The notes under the pieces were generated by a model. That model saw nothing but the letters and a program-made list of their open reading frames with translations. It ran no database searches and was not told the DNA's origin. A program made the position numbers and the translations under genes. 64,000 nt of DNA. It comes from Bacteroidales bacterium. GTDB lineage: Bacteria; Bacteroidota; Bacteroidia; Bacteroidales; P3. The stretch lies in contig WQWI01000001.1 in NCBI GenBank assembly GCA_009785425.1, positions 62,001 through 126,000 on the forward strand, in the 5' to 3' direction. Positions 1-9,014 of this stretch are shown here, in pieces (position 1 is the stretch's first letter; each line of letters begins with the position of its first letter).

Positions 1-1117
1 CAAGCGAGCGATTGTCGTTGATTTGAAACTGTTCGCGATTTAAATTTTGTGTTTCGTTTTTTGTTTCGGAATATGCACCTAATTCGAGTTTTGTTCCACC
101 GTCGATTTGCGAAACGCCGTATTTTAAGGCTTCGTCACGAATGGCTTCCGGCTCTCGTGCTGTCAAAATTAAACCTGTGTAGGGAACAGCCAAGCGTAAA
201 ATCGCAATTAACTTTACAAAATCCTCGTCACTAACCTTATACTTGTCCGAGATATTGGCTTCCGAGAAACTCTGAATACGCGGAAAGGAAATCGTGTGAG
301 GACCCACATTGTAGCAGGCTTCCAAGTGATTGGCGTGCCGAACTAAACCCATCACTTCAAAACGCCAGTCGTAGAGTCCGAACAATGCCCCAATTCCAAC
401 ATCGTCCAAACCGGCTTCCTGTGCACGATCCAAAGCAGTCAGACGATAAGCATAATCGGCTTTTCTTTCACTCGGATGATACGTTTTGTAAGTTTCCGGA
501 TGATAGGTTTCTTGAAAAATTTGATAGGTTCCGATGCCGGCTTCTTTTACCGTTCGAAATCCCAAAACATCCAACGGTGCCGCGTTGATGTTCACACGCC
601 GAATTTCGCCATTTTTGTATTTGGTTGCATACACCAAACGTGCAGTGTGTGCAATGTATTCGGCATTGTATTTGGGATGCTCGCCATAGACCAGAATCAA
701 GCGTTTTTGTCCGGTATCTTCAAGGGCTTTTACTTCGTTTTCAATGTCTTTATCGGATAATGTTAAACGAATGGCTTCTTTGTTTGATGCACGAAAACCG
801 CAGTATAGACAGTTGTTTTTGCATAGACTTCCGATATATAGCGGTGCAAACAGCACAATGCGATTGCCGTAAATAGCTTGCTTTAATTGTGATGCTCCTT
901 CTTTGATTAAACGAATAGATTCTTCATCGTTTGCACTGATTAAAATAGCAGTTTCTTCCAACGATAAGCGATTTTTTCGCAACGATTTTTCGATGATATG
1001 ATTCACGCTTTCCGGCGTGGATTGCGTGTTTTGCAGAATGTCCCAAATCTCGTCGACATCAATGAAAGGTACCATTGATCGGTCGGAAATTTTATAGCGT
1101 TGCGGTGAAAATTTCAT
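1..1117 (-). CDS. hydG: [FeFe] hydrogenase H-cluster radical SAM maturase HydG (3' part missing)
   Basis: HydG cleaves tyrosine to make the CO and CN ligands of the [FeFe]-hydrogenase H-cluster. About 372 N-terminal codons are visible and the gene runs off the left edge; the ORF track omits it because it has no stop here. The radical SAM cysteines are seen as CKNNCLYC near residue 97-104, followed by GFRASN, as in HydG. Further on, AGIGTYQIFQETYHPETYK and DDVGIGALFGLYDWRFE match the HydG/ThiH family and fit HydG better than ThiH. The ATG at 1117 lies 10 bp after the NHL gene, so the two are probably co-transcribed from the promoter at 2150-2157. HydF, which builds the same cofactor, is at 21.4 kb. 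ThiH is the alternative reading, judged unlikely. Confidence 0.9.
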   Translation of the reverse strand, partial: MKFSPQRYKISDRSMVPFIDVDEIWDILQNTQSTPESVNHIIEKSLRKNRLSLEETAILISANDEESIRLIKEGASQLKQAIYGNRIVLFAPLYIGSLCKNNCLYCGFRASNKEAIRLTLSDKDIENEVKALEDTGQKRLILVYGEHPKYNAEYIAHTARLVYATKYKNGEIRRVNINAAPLDVLGFRTVKEAGIGTYQIFQETYHPETYKTYHPSERKADYAYRLTALDRAQEAGLDDVGIGALFGLYDWRFEVMGLVRHANHLEACYNVGPHTISFPRIQSFSEANISDKYKVSDEDFVKLIAILRLAVPYTGLILTAREPEAIRDEALKYGVSQIDGGTKLELGAYSETKNETQNLNREQFQINDNRSL

Positions 1118-1127
1118 GCATTTTTTA

Positions 1128-2129
1128 CTATTTCCTGCATGCACGTGTGCAGCCGGCACAGGCTCTGCTACACGTTCTTTCTACACGTGTTGAGTCGAAC
1201 GTGTAAACAGAAATCGTATTTCGATTCGCAATAAAAACATTGTTTTCTTCGCAAACTCTTATTCTACGGGCGTGTGTTCCGCCACCCAACGCTTGACTAT
1301 CGAACAAAACCATTCGGAAGCTTCCATCACGTCCGAAGCTCGAAATGCGTGGTCGTCCCTTTTCGGAAGTCAAGATATTTCCACCGGGAGTTGCAGCAAT
1401 AAATATCGGATTACAGCATCCGGCAAAGCCTCCGGCTTGTGCTCCCGGAGTTCCAAAATAGGTAATAAACTTACCGTTGAGCGTATAACTTTCGATGCGG
1501 TGCCTTCCGGAATTTGTTACAAAAATTGTATCATTTATTGCGATAATATCAAACGCTTCGGGATCGGGCAAAATAAAACGATCGGGACTTCGGAAAAATC
1601 GCACAACCGAACCATCTTTGCGATACTGAACAACTTGCCTTTCGCCGACATCGGTTACAAAAATATAGTTTTCGGTTATGGCAAATGCACGATAATCGGA
1701 GTTTGGATTATGAGATTCCCAACCGCCAATTTTTTCTACTTCTCGCCCGAGTCTGTACATTCCTATTCGGTTAGGATAAAGCAAATAGATTGTCCTATTG
1801 TTAACAGCGAAAATGTCGCGAATATCATGACCAGCGAAATCGTCCTCAACAATAATCATACCTCCCATACTATCTATAATTGTACGAATAATTCCTCCTT
1901 CAACAACAACAAAAGCCTCACCGTTATAAATATCAAAATTTAAAATGTCAGAGTGAAAACGAGAATAATTTACTAATCTGTAAGGCGAAACAAATGTAGA
2001 TATCTCTTGTCCTTCGCCCAAACGAGGCGTTCTTTGATCAGACGACATTGAACGAATCATAAAAAATCCGAATCCTGCGATAACGAGAAATATCACGACA
2101 TTCAAAGCGATTTTCAAACCTTTATTCAT
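1128..2129 (-). CDS. membrane-anchored NHL/6-bladed beta-propeller protein with Cys-rich tail
   Basis: The 333-residue protein has one N-terminal hydrophobic segment (about residues 8-27) and then a region of repeated short beta-strand units typical of NHL/six-bladed propellers, for example ENYIFVTDVGERQVVQYRKDG and DTIFVTNSGRHRIESYTLNG. It is probably tethered to the inner membrane with the propeller outside. The last 15 residues are unusual: they hold four cysteines spaced CxxxCxxCxxxC. The gene is the first of a two-gene unit with hydG (10 bp gap) and has its own TATCTTTG promoter. Its function is not known; the location suggests, but does not show, a link to the hydrogenase or its electron carriers. 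Confidence 0.75.
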   Translation of the reverse strand: MNKGLKIALNVVIFLVIAGFGFFMIRSMSSDQRTPRLGEGQEISTFVSPYRLVNYSRFHSDILNFDIYNGEAFVVVEGGIIRTIIDSMGGMIIVEDDFAGHDIRDIFAVNNRTIYLLYPNRIGMYRLGREVEKIGGWESHNPNSDYRAFAITENYIFVTDVGERQVVQYRKDGSVVRFFRSPDRFILPDPEAFDIIAINDTIFVTNSGRHRIESYTLNGKFITYFGTPGAQAGGFAGCCNPIFIAATPGGNILTSEKGRPRISSFGRDGSFRMVLFDSQALGGGTHARRIRVCEENNVFIANRNTISVYTFDSTRVERTCSRACAGCTRACRK

Positions 2130-2149
2130 AGTGATGAGTATTTTTTCTA

Positions 2150-2157
2150 CAAAGATA
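2150..2157 (-). promoter_or_regulatory. -7 promoter element (TATCTTTG) for the NHL protein-hydG unit
   Basis: The minus strand reads TATCTTTG, matching the Bacteroidota TAnnTTTG element, about 20 bp upstream of the ATG at 2129. It is back to back with the mfd promoter. Confidence 0.65.
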
Positions 2158-2170
2158 CGAAAAATATTTG

Positions 2171-2178
2171 TATTTTTG
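2171..2178 (+). promoter_or_regulatory. -7 promoter element (TATTTTTG) for mfd
   Basis: TATTTTTG sits 16 bp before the ATG at 2195. It overlaps the upstream start offered by the ORF track (2168), so that start would not be in the transcript and 2195 is preferred. Confidence 0.55.
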
Positions 2179-2194
2179 CACTCGAATTTTTATC

Positions 2195-5100
2195 ATGACG
2201 ACTTCCGAATTTATTCAAATCTATCAAAAATCGCCGAATGTGCAGACGCTTGTTCAGGCGTTGCAAAATAATGGTAGGGGCGAGGCATGCCTCGCCCCTA
2301 CAGCGAAAATCGGTTTGTCCGGATTCTCGGGGTCATCGCGTGCAGTGATTGCATCGGCAACAATTTCAGAAACTTATCACTATCATTTGTTTGTGTTGCA
2401 AGACAAAGAACAGGCATCGTATTTTCACAACGATTTGGAAAAACTACAGGATGAGTACCAATTGGATTTTGAACAAAAAACGGTATTGTTTTTTCCTGCT
2501 TCCGCCAAACGCCCGTATGATGCGGAATTGGTTGATAATGCTAACGTTTTGCAACGTGCAGAAGTTTTGCATCGCTTAGAAAACAACGACAGAAAAACAG
2601 TTGTGGTCACTTATCCCGAAGCCCTTTCGGAAAAAGTGATTACACAAACGGTTTTACGAAAAAACACCATCAAACTGCAAGCAAAAGAAGCCGTTTCGAT
2701 GGATTTTGTGATTGATTTATTGATGAATTACAATTTTGAACGGGTGGATTTTGTTCTCGAACCCGGACAATATGCTGTTCGAGGTGGAATTTTAGATGTG
2801 TTTTCGTTTGCAAGCGACGATCCGTATCGTATGGAATTTTTTGGCGATGAAATTGAGTCTATTCGTAGTTTTGATGCGGTTTCGCAGTTATCCAAACAGC
2901 GTTACGAAAAAATCACCATTCTGCCAAACATTCAAACACAGGAAAGTATTACCGAGCGAACGTCGATTTTATCCCATTTTCCAAAGGATACAGCGATTTG
3001 GATTGATGATATGGAATCTTGCAAAGCGATTCTAAATCGTTCGTTAGGTAAAGCAACTGCAATTTACGAATCTTTGGAGTCGCTTGTTTCAAGAGCCAAA
3101 CCACAAGAACTGTATTGTTCGGACGAGGAATTTTTACGTGATATGAAATCATTCTCTATTGTTGAATTCGGATTACGAGCAACAGCACGTCATTCCCGCG
3201 AAGGCGGGAATCCCCTGGCGACGGAGGAGGGGGGCAATAGCGAGGGGATTGCGGGTCGAACCCGCAATGACGACCAGAATATCACATTCGAATTTTCTCC
3301 ACAGCCTGCATTTAACAAGCAGTTCGGATTACTTGTCGATACTCTGACAGACCAGTCTGACAACGGCTATACCAACTTAATTTTATCGAATAATCCCAAA
3401 CAAATTCAACGTTTGGAACGCGTATTTTTCGAGTTGGGAAGTGCCGAACGACAGGTGCGTTTCACTCCGCTGAACCTCTCTATTCACGAAGGTTTTATTG
3501 ATCACGGACAAAAAATAGCCTGTTTTACCGACCATCAAATTTTTGAGCGTTATCACCGTTTTACAACGCATCGTCAAATCCAAAACAAGGAAATGATTAC
3601 GCTCAAAGAGTTGTACGACTTGAAGCCGGGCGACTATGTCACACATATCGACCACGGTATCGGACGTTTTGGAGGGCTCGAAAAGACTGAGGTTGGCGGA
3701 CATCAACAAGAAGCCATTCGATTGGTTTACAAAAATAACGATGTACTGTTTATCAGCATTCACGCATTGCATAAAATTTCACGGTATAGCGGAAAGGAAG
3801 GCACAGAGCCGTCTTTGACGCGTTTAGGGTCGAGCACGTGGAGTGCCTTAAAACACAAGGCAAAACAACGGGTCAAAGACATTGCCAAGGATTTAATCAA
3901 ACTTTATGCACAGCGAAAAGCCTCAAAAGGCTTCGCTTTCAGTTCGGATTCGTTTCTGCAAAATGAGTTGGAAGCCTCGTTTTTTTACGAAGATACCCCC
4001 GATCAACTCAAAGCCACGCAAGATGTAAAAAACGACATGGAATCCGTTTCTCCAATGGACAGATTGATTTGTGGCGATGTGGGTTTCGGAAAAACAGAAG
4101 TCGCTATTCGTTCGGCATTTAAGGCGATTGCCGACGGAAAACAAGTGGCGGTTTTAGTCCCTACGACCATTTTGGCGTTTCAACATTTCAAAACATTTTC
4201 CGAACGCCTAAAAGGCATGCCGTGCAAGGTGGAATACATCTCGCGTTTTCGTTCGGCAAAAGAAAAAACACGCATCTTGAAAGAACTCAAAGAAGGAAAA
4301 ATCGACATTTTAATTGGCACACATCGCATTGCCGGAAAAGATGTTGAATTTAAAGATTTGGGTTTGTTGATTGTTGACGAAGAACAAAAATTCGGCGTGG
4401 CGATGAAGGAAAAATTAAAGGCAATGAAAGTCAATGTGGACACGCTGGCACTCTCTGCAACGCCCATTCCACGCACACTTCAGTTTTCGTTGATGGGTGC
4501 AAGAGACATGTCGATTATCAGCACACCACCTCCCAATCGTTTTCCGGTTCATACCGAAATTCATGTGTTCGACGAAGAAATTATTAGAGACGCGATTGTT
4601 CGTGAATTGAGTCGTGGCGGACAAGTTTTTTTCGTACACAGTCGTGTGCAAAACATTATGGATATCGCAGGTTTGGTGCAACGTTTGATTCCGGACGCTC
4701 GAATTGGCGTTGGACACGGACAAATGGACGGCGACAAACTCGAAGATGTGATGATAAAATTTATCGACGGCGAACTGGATATTTTGGTGGCAACTAAAAT
4801 CGTGGAAAACGGCTTGGATATTCCCAACGCAAACACGATTATCATTAACGAAGCACAGGCTTACGGATTAAGTGAATTGCACCAATTACGCGGTAGGGTA
4901 GGGCGCTCGAACAAAAAATCGTACTGTTATCTGATTTCTCCACCGTCCTATATGCTTAGCGATGAAGCAAAAAAACGTTTGCGAGCCATTGAGGAATTTT
5001 CCGAAATCGGAAGCGGTTTTAACATTGCGATGCGTGATTTGGATATTCGAGGAGCCGGCAATGTTTTGGGTGCCGAACAAAGCGGTTTTATTGGTGATAT

Positions 5101-5692
5101 CGGTTTCGATACCTATCACAAAATTTTGGATGAAGCCATTCAGGAATTGCGGGAAACCGAATTTCGGGACCTCGTAGGGGCAGGGTCTGCCTGCCCCGAT
5201 GGGCAGGGCGGGCAAACCCCGCCCCTACAACCAATACAATCATCAAAAGATTGTACCATCGAAACCGATTTGGAATTGTTGTTGCCGGATAATTATGTAA
5301 ATAGCGTTGCCGAAAGACTCAGTCTTTACAAGCAATTGAACGCATTAGATACCGATGATGAGATTGCGAAATTCAAACTTCAATTGCAGGATCGTTTCGG
5401 AAAACTTCCACCTCAAACCACAGAATTGCTTGAAACTATAAAAATGCGACGTTTAGCCAAACAGATCGGCTTGGAAAAAGCGGTTTTGAAACGTCAAAAA
5501 TTTGTGGGAACATTTATTTCCAATTCAAACTCTACGTTTTACCAATCCTCAACCTTTGAAAAGGTTTTGGACTTTGTAAAAAACAACCCGAGGAATTGCG
5601 AATTTAAGGAAGTTCACGGCAAACTAACGATTTCGTTTCCGAATATCAAACGTGTTTCCGATGTTTGTGGTTTGCTTGCGGAGATTATTTAA
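2195..5692 (+). CDS. mfd: transcription-repair coupling factor Mfd
   Basis: Mfd removes RNA polymerase stalled at DNA lesions and recruits UvrA. The protein (1165 aa) has the UvrB-like N-terminal modules, the RNA polymerase interaction domain starting around residue 477 (KPGDYVTHIDHGIG), a RecG-like translocase with GDVGFGKTEV near 627, DEEQ near 728, SATPIPRTL and LRGRVGRS, and a C-terminal TRCF domain. Three palindromic repeats are read through in frame: residues about 27-36 (GRGEACLAPT), 331-359 (RHSREGGNPLATEEGG...) and 994-1011 (VGAGSACPDGQGG...). All lie where linkers are expected, and the catalytic motifs are intact, so the gene is probably functional. The ATG at 2195 was chosen because the promoter lies at 2171-2178. 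Confidence 0.97.
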   Translation: MTTSEFIQIYQKSPNVQTLVQALQNNGRGEACLAPTAKIGLSGFSGSSRAVIASATISETYHYHLFVLQDKEQASYFHNDLEKLQDEYQLDFEQKTVLFFPASAKRPYDAELVDNANVLQRAEVLHRLENNDRKTVVVTYPEALSEKVITQTVLRKNTIKLQAKEAVSMDFVIDLLMNYNFERVDFVLEPGQYAVRGGILDVFSFASDDPYRMEFFGDEIESIRSFDAVSQLSKQRYEKITILPNIQTQESITERTSILSHFPKDTAIWIDDMESCKAILNRSLGKATAIYESLESLVSRAKPQELYCSDEEFLRDMKSFSIVEFGLRATARHSREGGNPLATEEGGNSEGIAGRTRNDDQNITFEFSPQPAFNKQFGLLVDTLTDQSDNGYTNLILSNNPKQIQRLERVFFELGSAERQVRFTPLNLSIHEGFIDHGQKIACFTDHQIFERYHRFTTHRQIQNKEMITLKELYDLKPGDYVTHIDHGIGRFGGLEKTEVGGHQQEAIRLVYKNNDVLFISIHALHKISRYSGKEGTEPSLTRLGSSTWSALKHKAKQRVKDIAKDLIKLYAQRKASKGFAFSSDSFLQNELEASFFYEDTPDQLKATQDVKNDMESVSPMDRLICGDVGFGKTEVAIRSAFKAIADGKQVAVLVPTTILAFQHFKTFSERLKGMPCKVEYISRFRSAKEKTRILKELKEGKIDILIGTHRIAGKDVEFKDLGLLIVDEEQKFGVAMKEKLKAMKVNVDTLALSATPIPRTLQFSLMGARDMSIISTPPPNRFPVHTEIHVFDEEIIRDAIVRELSRGGQVFFVHSRVQNIMDIAGLVQRLIPDARIGVGHGQMDGDKLEDVMIKFIDGELDILVATKIVENGLDIPNANTIIINEAQAYGLSELHQLRGRVGRSNKKSYCYLISPPSYMLSDEAKKRLRAIEEFSEIGSGFNIAMRDLDIRGAGNVLGAEQSGFIGDIGFDTYHKILDEAIQELRETEFRDLVGAGSACPDGQGGQTPPLQPIQSSKDCTIETDLELLLPDNYVNSVAERLSLYKQLNALDTDDEIAKFKLQLQDRFGKLPPQTTELLETIKMRRLAKQIGLEKAVLKRQKFVGTFISNSNSTFYQSSTFEKVLDFVKNNPRNCEFKEVHGKLTISFPNIKRVSDVCGLLAEII
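2274..2301. repeat. GTAGGGGC-arm palindrome inside mfd (copy 1)
   Basis: A perfect 28-bp palindrome; one half reads GTAGGGGCGAGGCA. It is translated in frame near the N-terminus of Mfd, between VQALQNN and KIGLSGFSGSS. Confidence 0.9.
3188..3272. repeat. TCATTCCCGC-arm palindromic repeat inside mfd
   Basis: An 85-bp element starts CGTCATTCCCGCGAAGGCGG and ends CCCGCAATGACG, with an inner GCGGGTCGAACCCGC hairpin. It is translated in frame as RHSREGGNP... in Mfd. Related copies are in hydF, after hydF, between xseA and xseB, and upstream of the FISUMP lipoprotein gene. Confidence 0.9.
5174..5228. repeat. GTAGGGGC-arm palindrome inside mfd (long variant)
   Basis: A 55-bp element has the same GTAGGGGC and GCCCCTAC ends as the 28-bp copies but a longer internal part made of further short inverted repeats (GGGTCTGCCTGCCC, GGGCGGGCAAACCCCGCCC). 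It is read in frame near residue 994-1011 of Mfd. Confidence 0.85.
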
Positions 5693-5756
5693 TTTTCACT
5701 CTAAATTTTCCCAGCAACTTACATTGTTTTTCTGCAAAGAAATCCGAACATAGCAA

Positions 5757-5922
5757 GGGGATTCCTCGACTTCGCACACGTTGTGTGCTTCGCTCGGAAT
5801 GACGAGGCGTGACGTAAGGGGGGATGGAAAATGGGGAGTGGCTTTGCCACTCCCCATTTTCCTCTATTCTATTAAAAACTGCCGTCATGTCGAGCGAAGC
5901 GAAGCGGAGTCGAGACATCCCC
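5757..5922. repeat. composite element: conserved arms around a 17-bp hairpin (locus 1)
   Basis: This fills most of the 367-bp gap between mfd and clpB. The left arm (5757-5804) reads GGGGATTCCTCGACTTCGCA... and has an inner GCACAC/GTGTGC hairpin. The core (5826-5862) is a perfect 17-bp stem with a TTT loop, half-site GGAAAATGGGGAGTGGC. The right arm (5883-5922) reads CGTCATGTCGAGCGAAGCGA... and is inverted relative to the left. The same plan recurs near 26.5 kb and 46.2 kb with different core hairpins. No gene is seen in this gap. Confidence 0.85.
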
Positions 5923-6046
5923 ATGTTATTGACCTTTCGCAGTGCAAAGACTTTTTGTCATTAAAAATGTTTGTGGTGTCTTTGCAAACGACATTTTGTC
6001 CCGATTTGCAGTTCGGAATAAAATTTGTGGGAACATTCGTAGAAAA

Positions 6047-6051
6047 AGGAG
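6047..6051 (+). promoter_or_regulatory. Shine-Dalgarno-like site before clpB
   Basis: AGGAG lies 8 nt before the ATG at 6060. Such sites are uncommon in Bacteroidota. Together with the family alignment it fixes the clpB start far downstream of the ORF-track start at 5781. Confidence 0.6.
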
Positions 6052-6059
6052 AAAAAGTT

Positions 6060-8207
6060 ATGAATACACAAAACCCACAACGAAATCAAGGTAAAGCGTT
6101 GGAAAAATACGCAAAAAACCTCAACCAACTTGCACAAAGCGGTAAGTTAGACCCTGTTATCGGTCGTGATGACGAAATCCGTCGTGTGTTGCAAATCCTC
6201 TCACGACGGACAAAAAATAATCCGATTTTGATTGGCGAACCGGGTGTTGGAAAAACCGCAATCGCCGAAGGTTTGGCGCATCGAATTGTCAGCGGAGATA
6301 TCCCAGAGGACTTGAAAACCAAGCAGATTTACTCGTTGGATATGGGTGCGTTGGTTGCCGGTGCAATGTATAAAGGCGAGTTTGAAGAGCGTTTGAAAAA
6401 CGTAATCAAAGAGGTAATCGAATCCGACGGTGAATATATTTTGTTTATCGACGAAATTCACACACTCGTTGGTGCCGGAGGAAGCGGAGAAGGTGCAATG
6501 GATGCGGCAAATATTTTGAAACCGGCATTGGCTCGTGGCGAACTCAGAGCCATCGGTGCTACAACCCTAAAAGAATACCAAAAGTATTTCGAAAAAGACA
6601 AGGCGCTCGAACGGCGTTTTCAAATCGTTATGATTGAAGAACCCGATCAAGACGACACTGTCTCAATTTTGCGAGGGCTTAAAGAACGTTATGAAGTTCA
6701 TCATCGAGTACGCATTCGCGATGAGGCGATTATGGCAGCAGTCGAACTTTCAACACGTTATATCACAGACAGATTTTTGCCGGACAAAGCCATTGATTTA
6801 ATCGATGAGGCTTCCGCAAAATTGCGTTTAGAGATTAATTCCGTTCCCGAAAAATTGGACGAAATCGAACGCCGAATCCGTCAGTTGGAAATCGAACGTG
6901 AAGCCATTAAACGTGAAAAAGACGAGGAAAAATTAAAAACGTTAGCAGAAGAAATTTCACAGTTGAGTTTAGACCGTGACGCGATGAAAGCCAAATGGCA
7001 AGCCGAAAAAAAAGTGGTTGATGCCATTCAGCGCAATGTAAAAAACATCGAAACCTACAAATTTGAAGCCGACAAAGCCGAACGTGCGGGCGACTACGGC
7101 AAAGTTGCCGAATTGCGTTACGGAAAAATCAAAGAAGCCGAAACCGAACTCGAAAACCTAAAAAAACAATTGGCTCAAACCGAGTCTCCGCTTATCAAAG
7201 AGGAAATCGGAAGCGAAGAAATTGCCGATGTCGTTGCACGCTGGACGGGTATTCCCGTCAGCAAAATGTTGCAGAGCGAACGTGAAAAATTGTTGCACCT
7301 CGAAGATGAATTGCACAAGCGTGTGATTGGTCAAGACGAAGCAATCACGGCTGTTTCCGATGCCATTCGCAGAAGTCGTGCCGGATTGAGCGATGCCAAA
7401 CGTCCGGTGGGCTCATTCATTTTTTTGGGAACAACCGGTGTCGGAAAAACCGAATTGGCAAAGGCTTTGGCGGAATATCTGTTCAACGATGAAAATGCGT
7501 TGGTGCGCATTGATATGTCGGAATATCAGGAACAACACACCGTTTCGCGTTTGATTGGTGCCCCTCCGGGTTATGTTGGTTATGATGAGGGCGGACAATT
7601 GACCGAAGCCGTTCGTCGTCGCCCGTATTCCGTAGTGCTTTTGGACGAAATTGAAAAAGCACATCACGATGTTTACAACACCTTACTACAAGTGTTGGAC
7701 GATGGCAGATTGACTGACAACAAAGGGCGTGTGGCGGATTTCAAAAACACAATCATCATTATGACGTCCAACATCGGCTCACAGTTGATTCAAGAAAATT
7801 ACGAACACATGAAAGAGGGCGAGGACGAAAAAACGTTTTCTAAAACACAAACGGAAGTATTGGATTTGCTCCGTCAGACGATTCGTCCGGAATTTTTGAA
7901 CCGAATTGATGAAGTGATTATGTTCCGCCCGATTAGTCGTGAAGAAATCAAAGACATCATCAAAATTCAACTCGCACACTTAGACAAACTCTTGGCAAAA
8001 CAAAACATCATTTTAGAATCAAGTTCGATTGCTTTAGACTATCTCGCAAAAATCGGCTACGACCCGCAATACGGTGCAAGACCGCTCAAACGCATCATTC
8101 AAAAACGCATTATGAACGCACTTTCAAAAGAACTTTTGGCAGGAAAAGTACAGCCCAATTCTACCGTAAAAATGGATGTGTTTGATGATGAATTTGTGTT
8201 TTTTTAA
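6060..8207 (+). CDS. clpB: ClpB-type disaggregase lacking the N-terminal domain
   Basis: ClpB is an AAA+ hexamer that works with DnaK to pull proteins out of aggregates. The 715-aa product has two nucleotide-binding domains: GEPGVGKT at 59-66 with IDEIHTL, and GTTGVGKT near 457 with VLLDEIEKA, separated by a long coiled-coil middle domain (about 255-380) that marks ClpB rather than ClpA or ClpX. The usual N-terminal Clp_N repeat domain of about 150 residues is absent: the protein begins close to where the internally initiated short form of E. coli ClpB begins. Upstream sequence in the same frame is only repeat DNA. Loss of the N domain is real in this sequence; whether it came from repeat insertion is inference. 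Confidence 0.93.
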   Translation: MNTQNPQRNQGKALEKYAKNLNQLAQSGKLDPVIGRDDEIRRVLQILSRRTKNNPILIGEPGVGKTAIAEGLAHRIVSGDIPEDLKTKQIYSLDMGALVAGAMYKGEFEERLKNVIKEVIESDGEYILFIDEIHTLVGAGGSGEGAMDAANILKPALARGELRAIGATTLKEYQKYFEKDKALERRFQIVMIEEPDQDDTVSILRGLKERYEVHHRVRIRDEAIMAAVELSTRYITDRFLPDKAIDLIDEASAKLRLEINSVPEKLDEIERRIRQLEIEREAIKREKDEEKLKTLAEEISQLSLDRDAMKAKWQAEKKVVDAIQRNVKNIETYKFEADKAERAGDYGKVAELRYGKIKEAETELENLKKQLAQTESPLIKEEIGSEEIADVVARWTGIPVSKMLQSEREKLLHLEDELHKRVIGQDEAITAVSDAIRRSRAGLSDAKRPVGSFIFLGTTGVGKTELAKALAEYLFNDENALVRIDMSEYQEQHTVSRLIGAPPGYVGYDEGGQLTEAVRRRPYSVVLLDEIEKAHHDVYNTLLQVLDDGRLTDNKGRVADFKNTIIIMTSNIGSQLIQENYEHMKEGEDEKTFSKTQTEVLDLLRQTIRPEFLNRIDEVIMFRPISREEIKDIIKIQLAHLDKLLAKQNIILESSSIALDYLAKIGYDPQYGARPLKRIIQKRIMNALSKELLAGKVQPNSTVKMDVFDDEFVFF

Positions 8208-8211
8208 TTTG

Positions 8212-8239
8212 TAGGGGGCAAATAATTATTTGCCCCTAC
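8212..8239. repeat. GTAGGGGC-arm palindrome after clpB
   Basis: A 28-bp near-palindrome with arms GTAGGGGG and GCCCCTAC and a core very close to the hydF copy at 21757. It lies just after the clpB stop and may also act as a transcript-end hairpin. Confidence 0.8.
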
Positions 8240-8262
8240 TTGCTAATTTTCAAATTTTTTTG

Positions 8263-8270
8263 TACCTTTG
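8263..8270 (+). promoter_or_regulatory. -7 promoter element (TACCTTTG) for the 8287 two-gene cassette
   Basis: TACCTTTG lies 16 bp before the ATG at 8287. It excludes the ORF-track start at 8230. Confidence 0.65.
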
Positions 8271-8286
8271 CAGTACGATTAAACAC

Positions 8287-8826
8287 ATGGCAAAACGCAC
8301 ACATACCGCCCTCGACTTCGAGATAGACAAACTCACGAATAGTATTGAAAACACGCTAACCAGCGAGAGTTTTCCTACCGAAGTATTTCCGGTTACAAAA
8401 GCCGATCTGACCAAGATAAAGGCTGAAAAAACATTCGGATTTGATTGGAGTAAGGAAAGCAAAAGAACAAATTGTCAACTTTACAAACTTACAACAAACC
8501 TAAATCCTCACGTCATTCACGGCTTAATAAGCATTGAAAAAAAAGCAGATCATATTTACATGTCGTTAATCGAAAGTGCCAAATTTAACAGAGGAAAAAG
8601 TAAAATCTACTTAGGCGTTCCCGGAAACCTTGTCGCCTTCGCTTGTAAACTATCATTTGAATTCGGATTTGGTGGCTACGTCGCATTTGACGCCAAAACA
8701 GCACTCATACATCACTATAAAGAAACACTATACGCCACACATTTCAAAGGGACAAAAATGTATATCGACACACCGGCGTCAGCACGTTTGGTAGCGCAGT
8801 ACTTTTCTAACATTAAAACAATATAG
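8287..8826 (+). CDS. uncharacterised GNAT-like protein of a two-gene cassette
   Basis: A 179-aa soluble protein without signal peptide. The C-terminal half (GVPGNLVAFACKLSFEFGFG, then HYKETLYATHFKG) looks like the acetyl-CoA-binding region of a GNAT-fold acetyltransferase: a strand, a G-rich turn and a helix, then a strand with a tyrosine near the end. The N-terminal half starts with FEIDKLTNSIENTLTSESF and has no recognised motif. I recall this family as common in Bacteroidota without an assigned function. The next gene begins 2 bp after the stop and is probably translated with it. A GNAT-type toxin-antitoxin role is possible but not shown. Confidence 0.7.
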   Translation: MAKRTHTALDFEIDKLTNSIENTLTSESFPTEVFPVTKADLTKIKAEKTFGFDWSKESKRTNCQLYKLTTNLNPHVIHGLISIEKKADHIYMSLIESAKFNRGKSKIYLGVPGNLVAFACKLSFEFGFGGYVAFDAKTALIHHYKETLYATHFKGTKMYIDTPASARLVAQYFSNIKTI

Positions 8827-8828
8827 CC

Positions 8829-9014
8829 ATGGGACTAATTAAAGAACCTATCGACGTAGATTTCACGGTACAACCAAAAGTATGGACTACCGAAGAAGAA
8901 AGAGAATTTAGCGAACTGATAAGAGAGCAAAAAAAAGCATACAACACTTCAAAATCAGCCGTTTCCGCAAAACGCACACCCACGCCATTGCGAAGAAAAA
9001 AAGTATTAGCATAA
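8829..9014 (+). CDS. small charged partner protein of the GNAT-like gene
   Basis: A 61-aa protein starting MGLIKEPIDVDFTV and rich in charged residues (TTEEEREFSELIREQKKAY), with a basic C-terminus (TPLRRKKVLA). It lies 2 bp after the GNAT-like gene and shares its promoter. The size, charge and pairing suit a small regulator or binding partner. No domain is recognised. Confidence 0.65.
   Translation: MGLIKEPIDVDFTVQPKVWTTEEEREFSELIREQKKAYNTSKSAVSAKRTPTPLRRKKVLA

Noticed and set aside
1272-1943. 223-aa plus-strand ORF opposite the NHL gene
   Set aside because: Shadow; the minus-strand frame has the membrane anchor, propeller repeats and promoter.
3188-3272. RHSREGGNP as a protein domain or motif in Mfd
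   Set aside because: The same nucleotides occur in noncoding sites; it is a translated repeat, not a functional motif.
5781-6059. N-terminal extension of ClpB from the ORF track
   Set aside because: It translates repeat DNA ([12 protein letters not shown]...) with no Clp_N similarity; an AGGAG site supports the start at 6060.
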